Origin: Sphingomonas morindae
GTDB lineage: Bacteria > Pseudomonadota > Alphaproteobacteria > Sphingomonadales > Sphingomonadaceae
DNA: 64,000 nucleotides
NCBI RefSeq assembly: GCF_023822065.1
Contig: NZ_CP084930.1
Span: forward strand, 762,501 to 826,500
Direction of reading: 5' to 3'
Position 1 is the first letter of the stretch. The number at the start of each line of letters is the position of its first letter. A model generated the notes under the pieces. That model worked only from the letters and a program-made list of their open reading frames with translations, was not told where the DNA came from and did not search any database. Both the position numbers and the translations under genes were made by a program. Shown here one piece after another: positions 57,340 through 64,000 of the stretch.

Positions 57340-59505
57340 ATGACCGACAGCCCCGCCATCACCCCCGAGATCGTCGCCAGCCACGGCTTTACGCCGGAGG
57401 AATATGAGCGGGTGCTCATCGCGCTCGGCCGCGTGCCCAATCTTACCGAGCTGGGCATCTTCTCGGTAATGTGGTCGGAGCATTGCTCCTACAAGTCGAG
57501 CCGGGTCCATCTCCGCACGCTGCCGACCACCGGGCCGCAGGTGATCTGCGGGCCGGGCGAGAATGCCGGCGTCGTCGATATCGGCGACGGTCAGGCCGCC
57601 ATCTTCAAGATGGAGAGCCATAACCACCCCTCCTATATCGAGCCCTATCAGGGCGCGGCGACGGGCGTGGGCGGCATCCTGCGCGACGTGTTCACCATGG
57701 GCGCGCGCCCGGTCGCCAATCTGAACGCGCTGCGCTTCGGCCGGCCCGATCATCCCAAGACCCGCCACCTCATCGCCGGCGTGGTCCATGGAATTGGCGG
57801 CTATGGCAATTGCGTGGGCGTGCCGACGGTGGGCGGCGAGGTGAACTTCCACCCGGCCTATGATGGCAACATCCTTGTCAACGCCATGACGGTGGGCGTG
57901 GCCGAGACCGACAAGATCTTCTACTCGGCGGCGAGCGGCATCGGCAATCCGATCGTCTATGTCGGCTCCAAGACGGGCCGCGACGGCATCCACGGCGCCA
58001 CCATGGCGTCGGCCGATTTCACCGAGGAGAGCGAGGAGAAGCGCCCCACCGTCCAGGTCGGCGATCCCTTCACCGAGAAGCTGCTGATCGAAGCCTGTCT
58101 CGAGCTGATGGCCTCGGACGCGATCGTCGCCATCCAGGATATGGGCGCGGCGGGCCTCACCTCCTCCTCGGTGGAGATGGCCTCCAAGGGCGGCGTCGGC
58201 ATCGAGCTGGTCATGGATCAGGTGCCGCAGCGCGAAACCGGCATGACCCCCTATGAGATGATGCTCTCCGAAAGCCAGGAGCGCATGCTGATGGTGCTGA
58301 AGCCGGGCCGCGAGGCCTTTGCCGAGGCCATTTTCCGCAAATGGGAGTTGGATTTCGCGGTGATCGGCCGGGTCACCGACACCGGCCGCATGGTGCTGAC
58401 CTGGCATGGCGAGGTGGTGTGCGACATTCCGCTCGGCCCGCTCGCCGACGAGGCGCCCTGCTATCAGCGGCCCTTTGTCCGCACCACGCCGCCCGCGCCG
58501 CTCTCGGCGGTGCCGGAAAGCGCCGATCTCGGCCGCGATCTGCTGACGCTGATGGGCTCGCCCGACATCGCCTCGCGGCGCTGGATCTGGGAGCAATATG
58601 ATCACATGGTCGGCGGCGACACGGTGCAGCGCCCGGGCGGCGATGCCGCCGTGGTGCGCGTGCACGGCACCGCCAAGGGCCTCGCCCTGTCGACCGATTG
58701 CACCCCGCGCTACTGCCAGGCCGACCCCTTCGAGGGCGGCAAGCAGGCGATCGCCGAATGCTATCGCAACCTCTCGGCGGTGGGCGCGACCCCGCTCGCC
58801 ACCACCGACTGCATGAATTTCGGCAATCCGCAGCGGCCCGAAATCATGGGCCAGTTCGTCGGCTGCATCGAGGGCATGGGCGAAGCCTGCCGCGCGCTCG
58901 ACTTCCCGATCGTGTCCGGCAATGTCTCGCTCTACAACGAGACCAAGGCCGAGGATGGCAGCGGCTCGGCGATCCTGCCCACGCCCGCCATCGGCGGCGT
59001 CGGCCTGCTGGCGGACTGGTCGCGCTCGGCCACCATCGGCTTCAAGGCCGAGGGCGAGGAGGTCGTGCTGATCGGGGCGCCGGGCCGGCATCTCGGCCAG
59101 TCCTTGTGGCTGCGCGAATGCCATGGCCGCGAGGAAGGGCCGCCGCCGCCCGTCGATCTCGCGGCGGAAAAGGCGCATGGCACGCTGGTGCGCACGCTGA
59201 TCACCGAGGGCCGCGTCACCGCAGTGCACGATATCTCCGATGGCGGGCTGCTGGTCGCCATCGCCGAGATGGCGCTGGCGGGCGGCATCGGCGCGACGCT
59301 GGACGATGTGCGCGACGCCGCCACCGCCTTTGGCGAGGATCAGGCGCGCTACATCGTCACCGCGCCGCCGGGCACGCTCACCTGCGGAACGGTGATCGGC
59401 CGCACCGGCGGCCGCAGCGTGGCGGGGGTGGCGCTGGCCGATCTCGCCCGCGCGCATCAGGGCTTCTTCCCCGCGCTGATGGGCGCCGACGGCGCGCTCG
59501 CCTGA
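57340..59505 (+). CDS. purL: Phosphoribosylformylglycinamidine synthase subunit PurL
   Basis: Small-type PurL, 721 residues, the ATP-dependent FGAM synthetase subunit that works with PurS and PurQ (not in the window). Visible are [78 protein letters not shown], the second-half [29 protein letters not shown] and [17 protein letters not shown]. The start is ATG 57340. The stop is followed immediately, or overlapped, by the DUF418 reading frame. Confidence 0.97.
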   Translation: MTDSPAITPEIVASHGFTPEEYERVLIALGRVPNLTELGIFSVMWSEHCSYKSSRVHLRTLPTTGPQVICGPGENAGVVDIGDGQAAIFKMESHNHPSYIEPYQGAATGVGGILRDVFTMGARPVANLNALRFGRPDHPKTRHLIAGVVHGIGGYGNCVGVPTVGGEVNFHPAYDGNILVNAMTVGVAETDKIFYSAASGIGNPIVYVGSKTGRDGIHGATMASADFTEESEEKRPTVQVGDPFTEKLLIEACLELMASDAIVAIQDMGAAGLTSSSVEMASKGGVGIELVMDQVPQRETGMTPYEMMLSESQERMLMVLKPGREAFAEAIFRKWELDFAVIGRVTDTGRMVLTWHGEVVCDIPLGPLADEAPCYQRPFVRTTPPAPLSAVPESADLGRDLLTLMGSPDIASRRWIWEQYDHMVGGDTVQRPGGDAAVVRVHGTAKGLALSTDCTPRYCQADPFEGGKQAIAECYRNLSAVGATPLATTDCMNFGNPQRPEIMGQFVGCIEGMGEACRALDFPIVSGNVSLYNETKAEDGSGSAILPTPAIGGVGLLADWSRSATIGFKAEGEEVVLIGAPGRHLGQSLWLRECHGREEGPPPPVDLAAEKAHGTLVRTLITEGRVTAVHDISDGGLLVAIAEMALAGGIGATLDDVRDAATAFGEDQARYIVTAPPGTLTCGTVIGRTGGRSVAGVALADLARAHQGFFPALMGADGALA

Positions 59506-60794
59506 TCGCGGCCGGCGCGCCTCCGCCCGCGCCGGCGCCCGATCCCGCGCCGGCGCCGCGCCTGGCCGCGCTGGATGGCCTGCGCGGGCTTGCGGTGCTG
59601 GGCATCGTGCTGATGAACATCAGCGGCTTCGCCCTGCCCTCCGGCGCCTATTTTAACCCGCGCGCGCTGGGGCCAGCCGGGCCGGCGGACCTCCTCCTCT
59701 GGTCCTGCGGCTTCATCGCCGTGGACGGCAAGATGCGCGCGCTCTTCTCGATCCTGTTCGGCGCCTCGACCGCGCTGGTGCTGGCCCGCGCCGAGGCCGC
59801 CGGGGAGGATGCGGGGGCGGTTCATCGGGCGCGGATGATCAGCCTGGGCCTGTTCGGCATCGCCCATTGGGTGCTGCTCTGGCCCGGCGACATCCTGCTC
59901 CATTACGCGCTGATCGGCCTGCTCGCCGCGCCCTTCGCCGCGCTGGACGGGCGCCGCCTCTGGCGGCTCGCGCTCGGCCTGCTGCTGTTACAGGCGCTCG
60001 CCCAGGCCTGGGTGCTGCTCGGCAATGTCGCGCTGCGGGCCGAGGCGCTCGCGCCCCATGCCGATCCCGCGCGCCTCGCGCAGTGGCGGGATTTCGCCGC
60101 CAATGTCGGCATCGGCGATCCGGCGCGCATCGCCGCCGAGATCGCGCGCCAGCGCGGCGCGTGGGGCGGCATCGTGGCCGCCAACCTCGCCACCCTGGCC
60201 GCCGGCGCGCCCTTTCTGCTGCTGTTCAACGGGCCCGAGACGCTCGCCTATATGCTGATCGGCATGGCGCTCCAGCAGTCGGGCTTCTTCGCCGGCGCCT
60301 GGCCGCGCGCGCGCTATCGGCGGCTCGGCGCCTGGGGCGTTGGGCTCGGCCTGCCGCTCTCGGCGCTGCTCTGCCTGCTGTGCTGGCGATCGGACTTCGC
60401 GACCCTGCCCGTCTTCGCGGCGGCGACGCTCGGCGGCGTGCCGCTGCGCCCGCTGCTGGCGCTGGGCTATGCCGGCTGGGCCGTGCCCCGCCTGGGCGGG
60501 AGCGGCCGCTGGGCACGGCGGCTGCAGGCGGCCGGGCGCATGGCCTTCAGCAACTATCTGCTCACCACGCTGCTGATGTGCGCGCTGTTCCAGGGCTGGG
60601 GGCTGGGGCTGTTCGCGCGGCTCGATCGCGGCCAGCTCTATGCGCTGGTGCCGATGGTCTGGGCGCTCATGCTGCTCTGGAGCCCCGCCTGGCTGCGCCG
60701 CTTCCGCTACGGTCCGCTGGAATGGATGTGGCGCAGCCTGGCGCGCGGGGAACTGCAAGTCTTTCGCAGAAGCATTGCAACTGGATCGCATTAG
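59502..60794 (+). CDS. DUF418 family membrane protein
   Basis: Multi-pass inner-membrane protein of the DUF418/YeiB family, about 430 residues. The N-terminal signature [23 protein letters not shown] is followed by [38 protein letters not shown] and the C-terminal [27 protein letters not shown]. The function is unknown. No ATG, GTG or TTG lies upstream of the conserved N-terminus in this frame before it runs deep into purL. The frame's best start is CTG 59502, which overlaps the purL stop (CTGA); the first usable GTG (59595) would delete the signature. bfd follows after 35 bases. Confidence 0.8.
   Translation: MIAAGAPPPAPAPDPAPAPRLAALDGLRGLAVLGIVLMNISGFALPSGAYFNPRALGPAGPADLLLWSCGFIAVDGKMRALFSILFGASTALVLARAEAAGEDAGAVHRARMISLGLFGIAHWVLLWPGDILLHYALIGLLAAPFAALDGRRLWRLALGLLLLQALAQAWVLLGNVALRAEALAPHADPARLAQWRDFAANVGIGDPARIAAEIARQRGAWGGIVAANLATLAAGAPFLLLFNGPETLAYMLIGMALQQSGFFAGAWPRARYRRLGAWGVGLGLPLSALLCLLCWRSDFATLPVFAAATLGGVPLRPLLALGYAGWAVPRLGGSGRWARRLQAAGRMAFSNYLLTTLLMCALFQGWGLGLFARLDRGQLYALVPMVWALMLLWSPAWLRRFRYGPLEWMWRSLARGELQVFRRSIATGSH
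60753..60769 (+). promoter_or_regulatory. Iron-box-like palindrome upstream of bfd
   Basis: TGCAA-GTCTT-TCGCA within CTGC...GCAG, ending 60-61 bases before the bfd ATG and overlapping the end of the DUF418 gene. It matches the site upstream of bfr (CGCGA-GTCGT-TCGCG) at 12 of 15 positions and resembles GC-rich Fur boxes. Confidence 0.4.
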
Positions 60795-60829
60795 CCCTAT
60801 AGGCCGGGCGTCCAACGCCGGGGAGCCCG

Positions 60830-61000
60830 ATGGTCGTCTGCGTCTGCAATGTGATCCGCGAAGCGCAATTGCGCGAGGCCGCCCGCCAAGGCGCCAATGA
60901 TCCCGCCACCGCCTATGCCAAGCTCGGCTGCCGCGCCAAATGCGGCAAATGCCTGCCCTTCGCGCGCGCGCTGATCGCAGAGGAGCGCAACGTCGCCTGA
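60830..61000 (+). CDS. bfd: Bacterioferritin-associated ferredoxin (Bfd-like)
   Basis: A 56-residue [2Fe-2S] protein of the BFD family. It begins MVVCVCNVIRE and has the second cysteine pair in CRAKCGKCLP, giving the CxC ... CxxC pattern that binds the cluster (Cys4, Cys6, then CRAKCGKC). Bfd reduces heme in bacterioferritin so that stored iron can leave. ATG 60830 has GGGGAG five bases upstream. bfr lies 81 bases downstream on the same strand, which supports the call. Confidence 0.93.
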   Translation: MVVCVCNVIREAQLREAARQGANDPATAYAKLGCRAKCGKCLPFARALIAEERNVA

Positions 61001-61010
61001 GAATCGCTTG

Positions 61011-61025
61011 CGCGAGTCGTTCGCG
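61011..61025 (+). promoter_or_regulatory. Iron-box-like palindrome upstream of bfr
   Basis: CGCGA-GTCGT-TCGCG, 56 bases before the bfr ATG. It shares its core (GCxAGTCxTTCGC) and position with the site upstream of bfd. Candidate Fur or Irr-type operator. Confidence 0.4.
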
Positions 61026-61081
61026 ATGGGCTTTGCCCGGAGGCGGCCCTACGGTGTTGCAGCCGCGCAACGGAGACGAGC

Positions 61082-61582
61082 ATGAAGGGCGACCCCAAGA
61101 TCCTGGAAATCCTGAACACGGCGCTCAAGAATGAGCTGACCGCGATCAACCAGTATTTCCTGCATTATCGCATGCTCGAACATTGGGGCGTCGAGAAGCT
61201 CGCCGATTTCGAATATCATGAATCGATCGACGAGATGCGCCACGCCGATTGGCTGGCGGCGCGCATCCTCTTCCTCGAGGGCCTGCCCAATTTCCAGCTG
61301 CTCGGCCGGCTGCGCGTGGGCGAGACGGTGGAGGAGATTCTCCGCGCCGACATGGCGCTGGAAGAGGAGGCCATCCCCACGCTGCGCGAAGGCATCGCCC
61401 ATGCCGAGGCGGTGCGCGATTATGTGAGCCGGGACCTCTTCCTCAAGATCCTCGCCAACGAGGAAGAGCATGTCGATTATCTGGAGAAGCAGTTCGATCT
61501 GATCCGCCTGATGGGGATCGGCAATTATGTGCAGCTCCAGTCCAAGCCCGCCAACGAGGAAAGCGCCGCCACCGGCGATTGA
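61082..61582 (+). CDS. bfr: Bacterioferritin
   Basis: Heme-containing 24-mer iron store, 166 residues. All di-iron ferroxidase ligands are in place: Glu18, Glu51, His54, Glu94, Glu127 and His130; the heme-bridging Met52 is present (IDEMRHAD). These numbers coincide with E. coli Bfr, so the protein should bind heme and oxidise Fe(II). The start ATG 61082 has GGAG nearby. It lies directly downstream of bfd, with an iron-box-like palindrome between, and is followed by a strong hairpin. Confidence 0.97.
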   Translation: MKGDPKILEILNTALKNELTAINQYFLHYRMLEHWGVEKLADFEYHESIDEMRHADWLAARILFLEGLPNFQLLGRLRVGETVEEILRADMALEEEAIPTLREGIAHAEAVRDYVSRDLFLKILANEEEHVDYLEKQFDLIRLMGIGNYVQLQSKPANEESAATGD

Positions 61583-61590
61583 GCCGGGTG

Positions 61591-61613
61591 GGCCCCGGCC
61601 GCGCGCCGGGGCC
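61591..61613. terminator. Hairpin between convergent bfr and Hpt genes
   Basis: Perfect 9-bp stem (GGCCCCGGC / GCCGGGGCC) with loop CGCGC. It lies between two convergent stops, so it is probably a bidirectional terminator, though without a T-run. Confidence 0.55.
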
Positions 61614-61621
61614 GCTGCCGC

Positions 61622-62059
61622 TCAGCGTTGCGCCACGCCGAAGCCGGCGCCCGGACGCCGGCCGAAGCCGCTCGGCGCGCGCCGCTCCGCCATCTGGCCG
61701 AGCTCGCGATCGAACAGGGCGAGCGTCGCCTCGAAGCGCGGCCGGAGATCGATCACGCGCTGGATAAGCTCGTCCGGCGCGGTGCGCATCTCCACGCAAT
61801 GGCGCGCGGTCATCTCGATGTCCTCGGCCAGCGCCGCGAGCGGCAGCGCGCCGAACTGCCGCGCCTCGCCCTTCAGCGTGTGCGCGGGCAGCACCAGCGC
61901 CGCTGCCGAACGCAGCCGCATCGCCTGCTCGATCGCCCCGACCGCCTTGGTGCCGTCCTCCCGGAAATATCCCAGGATGCGGACAAAGGCGGTCCCCAGC
62001 TCGGCCCGCGCCCGCGCGAAGACCGCCCAGTCGACCAGCTCCCCCGCTGCCATCGTCAC
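61622..62059 (-). CDS. Hpt domain phosphotransfer protein
   Basis: A 145-residue, single-domain histidine phosphotransfer protein. The four-helix Hpt signature is LPAHTLKGEARQFGALPLAALAEDIE, with phospho-acceptor His60 from the GTG start. It would relay phosphate between a hybrid histidine kinase and a response regulator; no kinase or regulator gene is adjacent. GTG 62059 fits AGGAAG five bases upstream; ATG 62053 is an alternative. A CtrA-like element, shared with the two chemoreceptor genes, lies 47 bases upstream. Confidence 0.88.
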   Translation of the reverse strand: MTMAAGELVDWAVFARARAELGTAFVRILGYFREDGTKAVGAIEQAMRLRSAAALVLPAHTLKGEARQFGALPLAALAEDIEMTARHCVEMRTAPDELIQRVIDLRPRFEATLALFDRELGQMAERRAPSGFGRRPGAGFGVAQR

Positions 62060-62106
62060 TGCCGCTTCCTTTGCTTACCTCAGGCTCCGGCTTATCGCCG
62101 CCCAAC

Positions 62107-62122
62107 GTAAACAGAGGCTTAC
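62107..62122 (-). promoter_or_regulatory. CtrA-like element upstream of the Hpt gene
   Basis: On the minus strand GTAA-N7-TTTAC, ending 47 bases before GTG 62059. It overlaps the stop codon of the tusA-like gene. It has the same layout as the elements preceding the two chemoreceptor genes at 18154 and 19558. Confidence 0.4.
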
Positions 62123-62346
62123 TTTCCACCTTCGTCGATGGTCTGAGGTCCGAGATGGACCCAATCGTCGACGGTCCGCACGCTGCGCCCCTGCGCGGCG
62201 GCGAGCGCGTGGATCTCGCTGACGGCGCGCTCGTCATCCAGCCGCACCGCCAGCCCCGCCCCGCCGCCTTCGCGCAGCGCCCGCGCCGCGCGCAGCACCG
62301 GCCAGGGGCAGCGGAGCCCGCGCAGATCGAGCGCCGCGCCGGTCAC
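62119..62346 (-). CDS. TusA/SirA family sulfur carrier protein
   Basis: A 75-residue TusA-fold protein. It opens LDLRGLRCPWPVLRAARAL, with the family CPxP motif and its active cysteine (Cys13), and ends in the short C-terminal strand DDWVHLG. TusA-like proteins pass persulfide sulfur to tRNA thiolation or other acceptors. The Lys usually found after CPxP is Arg here. GTG 62346 overlaps the der stop (GTGA), so it is translated with der. Confidence 0.85.
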   Translation of the reverse strand: MTGAALDLRGLRCPWPVLRAARALREGGGAGLAVRLDDERAVSEIHALAAAQGRSVRTVDDWVHLGPQTIDEGGK

Positions 62347-63713
62347 TCCGCCGTCTTGAACGGATTTTTGGGGGCGCGCAGCGTCAGCCGCACCGGCACC
62401 GCGCCAAAGCCAAGCTCGCGACGGATGCCGTTGATGAGATAGCGCTGATAGCTGGTGGGCAGCTGATCCACGCGCGTGCCGAACAGCACGAAGCTCGGCG
62501 GCCGCGTCTTCACCTGGGTGACGAAGCGCAGCTTGATCCGCTTGCCGCCCGGGGCGGGAGGCGGATTCTTTTCCACCGCCGCCTCGAACCAGCGGTTGAG
62601 CTGGCCGGTCGAGACGCGCCGCGACCAGGCCTCGCGCGTCTCGAACGCCGCGCCGAGCAGCTGGTCCAAACCCTTGCCCGTCGCCGCCGAGACCGCCAGC
62701 ACCGGCACGCCGCGCACCTGCGACAGCCCCTCGTCCAGCGCCGCCTTGACGCCGTTGAACAGCGAGGACTGATTCTCCGCGACATCCCATTTGTTGAGCG
62801 CGATCAGCAGCGCGCGCCCCTCTTCCAGGACGCGGTCGGCGATGCGCAGATCCTGCGCCTCCAGCCCGCGCGTGGCGTCCAGCAGCAGCACCACCACCTC
62901 GGCGAAATCCACCGCGCGCATCGTATCGGAGGCGGAGAGTTTCTCGAGCTTGTCCTCGATCTTGGCGCGCTTGCGGAGCCCGGCGGTATCGATCAGCCGC
63001 ACCTTGCGGCCCTGCCACTCCCAATCCACCGCGATCGAATCGCGGGTGATGCCCGCTTCGGGCCCGGTGATCAGCCGGTCCTCGCCCAGCAGCTGGTTGA
63101 CGAGCGTGGACTTGCCGGCATTGGGACGGCCGACGATGGCGAGCTTGAGCGGCGCATCGGGCTGGGCCTCCTCCTCGCTCTCCGCCTCCGCCGCTTCGGC
63201 CTCCAGCTCGGCGCGCTCGATATGCGGCAGCAGCGCCTGGAAGAGATCGCCCATGCCCTCGCCATGTTCGGCGGAGATCGGCACCGGATCGCCCAGGCCG
63301 AGCGCGAAGCTTTCGAAGATGCCCGGCTCGGCGGCGCGGCCTTCGGCCTTGTTGGCGGCGAGGATGACGGGCGTGTCGCTGCCCCGAAGCCAGCGCGCCA
63401 CCTCCTCGTCCAGCGGGGTCACGCCGGCGCGGGCATCGAAGACGAACAGGGCGACATCCGCCTGGCGCACCGCCGCCTCGGTCTGCACCCGCATCCGCCC
63501 GGGCAGCGACTGGGGATCCTCATCCTCGAACCCGGCGGTATCGAACAGGCGGAAACTGAGGCCGAGCAGCTGGCCCTCGCCCTCGCGCCGATCGCGGGTG
63601 ACGCCGGGCCGATCATCGACCAGCGCGATGCGCTTGCCGACCAGGCGGTTGAACAGCGTCGACTTGCCGACATTGGGGCGGCCGACGATTGCGACGGTAG
63701 GGAGACGGGACAT
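62343..63713 (-). CDS. der: Ribosome biogenesis GTPase Der
   Basis: Tandem-GTPase protein needed for 50S assembly; 456 residues. G-domain 1 (about 5-165) has GRPNVGKSTLFN, DTAGFED and NKAE; G-domain 2 (about 190-360) has GRPNAGKSTLVN, DTAGLRKRAKIEDKLEKLS and NKWD. The KH-like C-terminal domain has KLRFVTQVKTRPPSFVLFGTRVDQLPTSYQRYLINGIRRELGF. An acidic Glu/Ala-rich linker joins the G-domains. Start ATG 63713. It lies downstream of bamB and is followed by the overlapping tusA-like gene. Confidence 0.97.
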   Translation of the reverse strand: MSRLPTVAIVGRPNVGKSTLFNRLVGKRIALVDDRPGVTRDRREGEGQLLGLSFRLFDTAGFEDEDPQSLPGRMRVQTEAAVRQADVALFVFDARAGVTPLDEEVARWLRGSDTPVILAANKAEGRAAEPGIFESFALGLGDPVPISAEHGEGMGDLFQALLPHIERAELEAEAAEAESEEEAQPDAPLKLAIVGRPNAGKSTLVNQLLGEDRLITGPEAGITRDSIAVDWEWQGRKVRLIDTAGLRKRAKIEDKLEKLSASDTMRAVDFAEVVVLLLDATRGLEAQDLRIADRVLEEGRALLIALNKWDVAENQSSLFNGVKAALDEGLSQVRGVPVLAVSAATGKGLDQLLGAAFETREAWSRRVSTGQLNRWFEAAVEKNPPPAPGGKRIKLRFVTQVKTRPPSFVLFGTRVDQLPTSYQRYLINGIRRELGFGAVPVRLTLRAPKNPFKTAE

Positions 63714-63802
63714 GCCCGCGCGCTACCCTATTCCCGCGCCAAACTAAATGGGCTTGCGCGGCGCGGGCCGCCAAGACGCCCGCGCCGCGCCGAGACGGCG
63801 GC

Positions 63803-64000
63803 TCAGCGCCAGGCGGACAGCGTGCCGTCGCTCGCCAGCGTGTAGAGCATGGAATTGGCCACCACCGGCGGCAGATTCACCGGCTTCTTCGAAATCCGCA
63901 CCTGCGCCGAGACCTTGCCCGTTTCCGGCGCGACATAGGCGAGATCGCCGTCGGTGCTGGTGAGCAGCAGCCGGCCGCCGGCCAGCACCGGCCCGCTCCA
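63803..64000 (-). CDS. bamB: PQQ-like beta-propeller protein, probably BamB (3' end)
   Basis: Only the last 65 residues lie in the window. They show beta-propeller blades: LAGGRLLLTSTDGDLAYVAPETGKV and PPVVANSMLYTLASDGTLSAW. The segment directly upstream of der is typically bamB (YfgL), the outer-membrane lipoprotein that scaffolds BamA. Identity as BamB is inferred from this neighbourhood. Confidence 0.8.
   Translation of the reverse strand, partial: WSGPVLAGGRLLLTSTDGDLAYVAPETGKVSAQVRISKKPVNLPPVVANSMLYTLASDGTLSAWR

Overview
The window is a very GC-rich chromosomal segment that reads as an alphaproteobacterium of the order Sphingomonadales. The support is the alphaproteobacterial TCA cluster order (sdhCDAB ... 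mdh ... sucD-odhAB-lpdA), a complete dcw cluster headed by mraZ, an sdhB-linked PaaI thioesterase followed by zapE, a DUF484-xerC pair, a lone flgM, and an exopolysaccharide-type priming sugar transferase. No tRNA, rRNA, CRISPR array, prophage or transposase gene was recognised. The assignment comes from gene content and motifs, not from a database search.

Layout. 1-4.8 kb (+): the 3' end of nadD, then rsfS, rlmH, an EnvC-like murein hydrolase activator and a secreted GH92 mannosidase. 4.9-18.1 kb (-): central metabolism, in transcription order sdhCDAB-paaI-zapE, mdh, a GIY-YIG gene between two inverted repeat elements, sucD, odhA, odhB, lpdA. The usual sucC between mdh and sucD is absent. 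18.2-21 kb (+): two soluble chemoreceptors in tandem with different N-terminal sensor domains and a practically identical 784-bp signalling half. 21-31.6 kb: VOC protein, priming sugar transferase, TonB-like protein, glycine-zipper protein, phosphohexomutase, mannose-6-phosphate isomerase, S9 peptidase, acetyl-CoA synthetase and a small exported protein. 31.6-36.2 kb: flgM, xerC, DUF484, GNAT and priA. 36.3-54.8 kb (-): the full dcw cluster mraZ-rsmH-ftsL-ftsI-murE-murF-mraY-murD-ftsW-murG-murC-murB-ddl-ftsQ-ftsA-ftsZ, with almost every junction overlapping. 55-57 kb: a small membrane protein, cysK and a divergent lipoprotein. 57-61.6 kb (+): purL, a DUF418 membrane protein, bfd (56 aa) and bfr. 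61.6-64 kb (-): bamB (partial), der, tusA-like gene and an Hpt phosphotransfer protein.

How it works together. The TCA block encodes succinate dehydrogenase, malate dehydrogenase, the 2-oxoglutarate dehydrogenase complex with its own E3, and one succinyl-CoA synthetase subunit. The dcw block makes lipid II precursors and the division machine. The phosphohexomutase, PMI and priming transferase fit a sugar-nucleotide and exopolysaccharide theme. bfd and bfr form an iron storage and release pair.

Most interesting non-coding signals: (i) a shared element [G/C]TAA-N7-TTTAC 43-48 nt upstream of both chemoreceptors and the Hpt gene, resembling a CtrA full site; (ii) matching iron-box-like palindromes 56-61 nt upstream of bfd and bfr; (iii) helically phased TGGG repeats in front of mraZ; (iv) a 10-bp inverted repeat bracketing the ftsA-ftsZ gap; (v) two 27-nt inverted hairpin elements, with a compensatory base-pair change, around the GIY-YIG gene. 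No wholly new multi-gene defence or biosynthetic system is evident. The chemoreceptor pair with heme-less globin-like sensors and its shared promoter element is the best candidate for something undescribed.
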